A stretch of DNA of 9,848 nucleotides, from the NCBI GenBank assembly GCA_905236685.1, contig CAJOPD010000057.1:1-9848 (forward strand), in the 5' to 3' direction. Position 1 is the first letter of the stretch. Each line of letters begins with the position of its first letter. A program made the position numbers and the translations under genes. Shown in pieces: positions 7,947 to 9,848 of the stretch. The notes beneath the pieces were generated by a model that saw only the letters and a list, made by a program, of their open reading frames with translations, was not told the origin of the DNA and made no database searches. Origin of the DNA: an uncultured Clostridia bacterium. Lineage in GTDB: Bacteria; Bacillota; Clostridia; UBA1381.

Positions 7947-7985
7947 AGAGGCAGTACATAATTGCTTTCTTTTGCCTTTTTGAAT
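7947..7985 (+). terminator. Weak candidate terminator after the HAD gene
   Basis: AGGCA (7949-7953) can pair with TGCCT (7973-7977), extendable by A-T and G-T pairs to about 7 bp, and is followed by TTTTTGAATTTT. The loop is large (19 nt), so termination would be modest. It is the only candidate between the operon and the next promoter. Confidence 0.4.
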
Positions 7986-8001
7986 TTTCCGTATTATTGT
8001 A

Positions 8002-8030
8002 TTGACAACGGGTGGTTTTTGTGCTACATT
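8002..8030 (+). promoter_or_regulatory. Promoter of the structured RNA / DUF3343 leader
   Basis: TTGACA (8002-8007) and TACATT (8025-8030) are 17 bp apart, with TGC at 8022-8024 giving an extended -10. The weak -10 hexamer is compensated by the perfect -35 and the TG. The predicted start is near A8037, exactly at the 5' edge of the foldable region. Confidence 0.7.
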
Positions 8031-8036
8031 GTTGTT

Positions 8037-8187
8037 AGTAACAGCGTCTGTGGGCGATGCGACTTTTCTTCCTTGAAAAGCCCCCGCCGGTCCAGCATTG
8101 TTATTTTTATGAGGAACTGTTTTCAGAGCGTAAGCTACGCGCCCGCTCCACATCGTTAAGTCGATGGGCAGTTCCTCTTATTTTTTT
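8037..8187 (+). ncRNA. Candidate structured RNA (small RNA or attenuating leader), class unassigned
   Basis: About 150 nt lie between a promoter and a T7 tract, with no credible ORF. The 5' domain can be closed by AGTAACA (8037-8043) with TGTTATT (8099-8105). It contains hairpins GCGTC/GATGC (8044-8060, loop TGTGGGC) and CTTTTC/GAAAAG (8063-8080), then a C-rich single strand (8081-8085). The 3' domain is closed by a perfect 9-bp helix, GAGGAACTG (8111-8119) with CAGTTCCTC (8169-8177). It contains GCGTA-AGC-TACGC (8128-8140) and CATCG/CGATG (8151-8166), extendable by CC/GG across a bulged A8150. The loop GTGGGCG (8050-8056) is complementary, with one G-U, to CGCCCGC (8140-8146), so a pseudoknot is possible. 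GAGCG (8126-8130) with CGCTC (8144-8148) is an alternative pairing. I could not place it in a known class. Clostridial raiA-type RNA or an unusual 6S RNA are possibilities, but the long 6S rod is not evident. A cis-acting riboswitch for the downstream gene pair is equally consistent. Confidence 0.65.
8111..8187 (+). terminator. Terminator helix and T-run of the structured RNA
   Basis: The 9-bp helix GAGGAACTG/CAGTTCCTC is followed by TTA and then seven T (8181-8187). It differs from a usual intrinsic terminator because the 'loop' is 49 nt and holds two further hairpins. The terminator is therefore part of the RNA fold, and read-through would enter the DUF3343 gene 83 nt later. Confidence 0.6.
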
Positions 8188-8218
8188 GTGTTATGTCTTG
8201 CTTTTTACACCTTTTTAC

Positions 8219-8256
8219 TCGAAAATTCATAGTTATATAACAGTATGAATTTTTGA
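8219..8256 (+). repeat. 13-bp inverted repeat abutting the DUF3343 ribosome binding site
   Basis: The arms 8219-8231 and 8244-8256 pair fully except for one G-T and enclose 12 nt that contain a second palindrome, GTTATATAAC (8232-8241). The right arm ends next to AAAGGAG. As DNA it could be an operator, with the AT-rich centre acting as a -10 region (TATATA, 8234-8239). As RNA it would be a hairpin next to the Shine-Dalgarno. Confidence 0.6.
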
Positions 8257-8270
8257 AAGGAGTGAAAAAA

Positions 8271-8531
8271 ATGTCTGACATAATTGTTATTGTAGGCTCT
8301 GTAACAAGCGCTACCCGCCTTGCAAGGCGCATAAACAATCAAAGCGTCAGCGGGGCGCAGGTCATAAGCACCCCTGTCGGTCTGCGCAGTCATTCGGGGT
8401 GTTCATATTCGGTAAAAACTTCCCTTAAAAATGAGCATATTGTCAGGAATAATTTAAACGGTTTAAATATAAAAGGCATATTTATTGAAAAGCGGGACGG
8501 AAACGAGAGGTCTTATTATGATATATCTTGA
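8271..8531 (+). CDS. DUF3343 family putative S/Se carrier protein
   Basis: This 86-residue protein has the outline of DUF3343: an N-terminal strand IIVIVGSVTSA, a helix with ATRLARRI, then VISTPVGLRSHSGCSYSV, where family members carry a Pro-rich strand ahead of one conserved Cys. That residue is Cys44, the only cysteine and the presumed persulfide- or selenide-bearing group. Comparative genomics has linked the family to selenium use and sulfur-transfer enzymes, but no biochemical role is firmly established. The frame is open to a TTG at 8253, but ATG 8271 has AGGAG (8258-8262) 8 nt upstream and gives the family-like start MSDIIVIV. Its 3' end overlaps the cysteine desulfurase gene by 14 nt, which implies coupled synthesis and a shared pathway. 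It lies downstream of a structured RNA and an inverted repeat that may control it. The usual CG dipeptide is CS here, so I assign the family with moderate confidence. Confidence 0.75.
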   Translation: MSDIIVIVGSVTSATRLARRINNQSVSGAQVISTPVGLRSHSGCSYSVKTSLKNEHIVRNNLNGLNIKGIFIEKRDGNERSYYDIS

Positions 8532-9651
8532 TAATCCTGCAACAAGTATGAAAAAGCCGAAAATTGTATATGATATGATGTATAAAAACACGGTGAATTA
8601 CAGCGTGAATGCAGGGCGAGGCGGGCATTTTGCGAGCATAAAGGGTGCAGAAGGCATTATAAAAACGCAGGAAGTCCTTGCCGACCTTTTTAATATAAAA
8701 ACACCCGAACGAATTGCCTTTACTCAAAATGCCACCTATGCTTTAAATATGGCAATCAGCGGTTTTTTGACACCGCGTGACCATATTATAATAACTTCTA
8801 TGGAGCATAACAGCGTCCTCCGCCCTGTTCACAGGCTTTGCAGCTACACAATAGTCAAGGCGGACCGTGAAGGCGTTATAAATCCTGCCGACATAGAGCG
8901 TGCGATTTTAAAAAACACAAAGCTTATCATCACAACGCACGCGTCAAATGTATGCGGCAGCATTATGCCCGTATATGAAATAGGCAAAATCTGCAAAAAA
9001 CACGGTATTCCCTACCTTTTGGACACGGCACAGACGGCGGGGATTATACCCATTGATGTGGAAAAAATGAACATTTCAATGCTCGCGTTTTCCGGGCACA
9101 AGGGACTTTTGGGACCTTTGGGAACAGGCGGGCTTTATATTTGCGAGAATATAGATTTAACCCCCATAATAGTCGGCGGAACGGGCACCGAGTCCGCTAA
9201 CCGCAATCAGCCGAAAAATATGCCCGAAATGCTTCATTCGGGAACAATGAATACCCCCGCAATTATGACATTGGCAGATTCTGTAAAGTATATAAAAAGC
9301 ATTGGCGTCAAAAATATCGGTATGCACGAAAAAGAGCTTGCAACATACCTGATTGACGGGCTTTTGAATATAGGCGGCGTGAAAGTTTACGGTAAGCGGG
9401 ACGGTGACCGCAACGGCACGGTAGCTTTCAACATCAAAGACGCGGATTCACAGGAAATCAGCGATATTTTAAATAATGATTATCAAATTGCGACAAGGGG
9501 CGGCTATCACTGCTCATATATCGCCCACGAAACTCTGGGAACGGAAAAAACGGGCGCTGTCCGTGCGGGATTTGGAGCGTTTTCGAAAAAGGAAGAAGCA
9601 GACGCTCTGCTTAGCGCCGTATCCAAAATTTCCAAAAAAATCTGCGGCTGA
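8518..9651 (+). CDS. Cysteine desulfurase family protein (aminotransferase class V, EF2568-like)
   Basis: This 377-residue PLP enzyme of aminotransferase class V probably abstracts sulfur (or selenium) from cysteine (or selenocysteine) and holds it as a persulfide for transfer. It starts abruptly as MIYLDNPATS, the short N-terminus typical of the EF2568-like subfamily. Conserved features are MEHNS with His96 (PLP stacking), DTAQT with Asp169 and Gln172, SGHKG with Lys195 forming the PLP Schiff base, and GGYHCSYIAHETLGT with Cys332 as the catalytic sulfur carrier. All key residues are present. ATG 8518 has GAGAGG about 7 nt upstream and lies inside the end of the DUF3343 gene. No iscU, thiI or mnmA follows, so it is unlikely to be the general IscS/NifS. 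DUF3343 is the natural candidate for its acceptor. S versus Se preference cannot be decided here, as no selD or selA lies in the window. Confidence 0.92.
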   Translation: MIYLDNPATSMKKPKIVYDMMYKNTVNYSVNAGRGGHFASIKGAEGIIKTQEVLADLFNIKTPERIAFTQNATYALNMAISGFLTPRDHIIITSMEHNSVLRPVHRLCSYTIVKADREGVINPADIERAILKNTKLIITTHASNVCGSIMPVYEIGKICKKHGIPYLLDTAQTAGIIPIDVEKMNISMLAFSGHKGLLGPLGTGGLYICENIDLTPIIVGGTGTESANRNQPKNMPEMLHSGTMNTPAIMTLADSVKYIKSIGVKNIGMHEKELATYLIDGLLNIGGVKVYGKRDGDRNGTVAFNIKDADSQEISDILNNDYQIATRGGYHCSYIAHETLGTEKTGAVRAGFGAFSKKEEADALLSAVSKISKKICG

Positions 9652-9701
9652 ATATATATGAGCACTCGCTCGCAAATATTCAAAAAAATGTCAAAAAAGT
9701 G

Positions 9702-9730
9702 TTGACAAAACAGGGTTGGTCTGCTATAAT
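9702..9730 (+). promoter_or_regulatory. Strong promoter of tRNA-Gly
   Basis: TTGACA (9702-9707) and TATAAT (9725-9730), both perfect, have a 17-bp spacer and an extended -10 TGC (9722-9724). Transcription should start near 9737, about 38 nt before the mature tRNA. A small hairpin GCTAT/ATAGC can form in that 5' leader. Confidence 0.92.
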
Positions 9731-9774
9731 TGAAAAAGTCAGCTGATTTGCGGCTATCGGCAATAGCAATATCT

Positions 9775-9848
9775 GCGGGTGTAGTTCAATGGTAGAATCC
9801 CAGCCTTCCAAGCTGGTCGTGTGGGTTCGATTCCCATCACCCGCTCCA
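9775..9848 (+). tRNA. tRNA-Gly (anticodon UCC)
   Basis: A complete cloverleaf is visible. The acceptor stem GCGGGTG (9775-9781) pairs with CACCCGC (9838-9844). The D stem is GTTC/GAAT. The anticodon stem CCAGC/GCTGG carries loop CTTCCAA with anticodon TCC at 9807-9809. The T stem GTGGG/CCCAT encloses TTCGATT. The discriminator is T9845 and CCA is encoded (9846-9848), ending exactly at the window edge. It reads GGA and, by wobble, GGG glycine codons. It has its own strong promoter, so it may be the first tRNA of a longer transcript continuing to the right. Confidence 0.97.

Noticed and set aside
7366..7959. 197-codon open frame on the minus strand
   Set aside because: It lies antisense to the HAD phosphatase gene, which has all four catalytic motifs. 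The antisense translation is Phe- and Asn-rich without motifs and has no good ribosome binding site.
7656..8153. 165-codon minus-strand open frame running across the HAD gene and the structured RNA region
   Set aside because: It is antisense to a clear gene for half its length and then crosses the promoter and hairpins of the candidate RNA. No motif is recognised.
8037..8187. Assignment of the structured RNA as 6S RNA or SRP RNA
   Set aside because: The 3' end pairs with an internal segment at 8111-8119 rather than with the 5' end, so the long 6S rod with a central bubble is not apparent. The conserved SRP apical loop sequences are not seen. A covariance-model search is needed before any class name is used.
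7962..8248. Small plus-strand ORFs in the gap before the DUF3343 gene (7962-8159, 8057-8248)
   Set aside because: They lack ribosome binding sites, cross a promoter and a terminator, and have no protein-like composition. The bases are better explained by RNA structure.
9649..9682. Terminator after the cysteine desulfurase gene
   Set aside because: TGAATAT/ATATTCA with an inner GAGC/GCTC stem forms a weak, interrupted hairpin, and it is followed by A rather than T on the plus strand. It does not fit an intrinsic terminator.

Overview
The window looks like chromosomal DNA from a Gram-positive anaerobe of the Clostridia (Bacillota). Indications are strong AGGAGG-type ribosome binding sites, near-consensus sigma-A promoters with 17-18 bp spacers, moderate GC with AT-rich spacers, an AsnA-type asparagine synthetase, a SWIM/SNF2 helicase, and a DUF3343 gene joined to an EF2568-type cysteine desulfurase. 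The species cannot be named from this sequence. No phage, transposon, CRISPR array or defence island is visible.

Layout. Positions 1-222 hold no convincing gene. A consensus promoter then drives asnA (285-1292). A bidirectional hairpin terminator (1293-1330) separates asnA from a convergent SWIM-SNF2 helicase gene on the minus strand (1325-4432). The 137-bp gap at 4433-4569 carries divergent promoters. To its right is a tightly packed plus-strand operon: a divergent MreB-like actin (4570-5583), a TrmN6-like methyltransferase (5586-6317), rsmI (6314-7162) and a Cof-type HAD phosphatase (7159-7932). Two of the three junctions are 4-nt ATGA overlaps and the other is a 2-bp gap.

The next 338 bp (7933-8270) contain no gene but are the most interesting part of the window. 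A TTGACA/extended -10 promoter is followed by about 150 nt of highly foldable sequence ending in a 9-bp stem and a T7 tract. After that comes a 13-bp inverted repeat touching the Shine-Dalgarno of the next gene. This is either an independent small RNA or a transcription-attenuating leader for the downstream pair, a DUF3343 putative S/Se carrier (8271-8531) and a cysteine desulfurase family protein (8518-9651), whose genes overlap by 14 nt. The window ends with a separately promoted tRNA-Gly(UCC) with encoded CCA (9775-9848).

Functionally, the operon mixes a cytoskeletal-type ATPase fold with tRNA and rRNA modification enzymes, a housekeeping grouping. The DUF3343/desulfurase pair probably mobilises and passes on sulfur or selenium. 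Two points deserve most attention. The MreB-like protein has Ser and Lys at the two positions that align with MreB's catalytic Glu and Thr. The structured RNA lies ahead of the S/Se gene pair.
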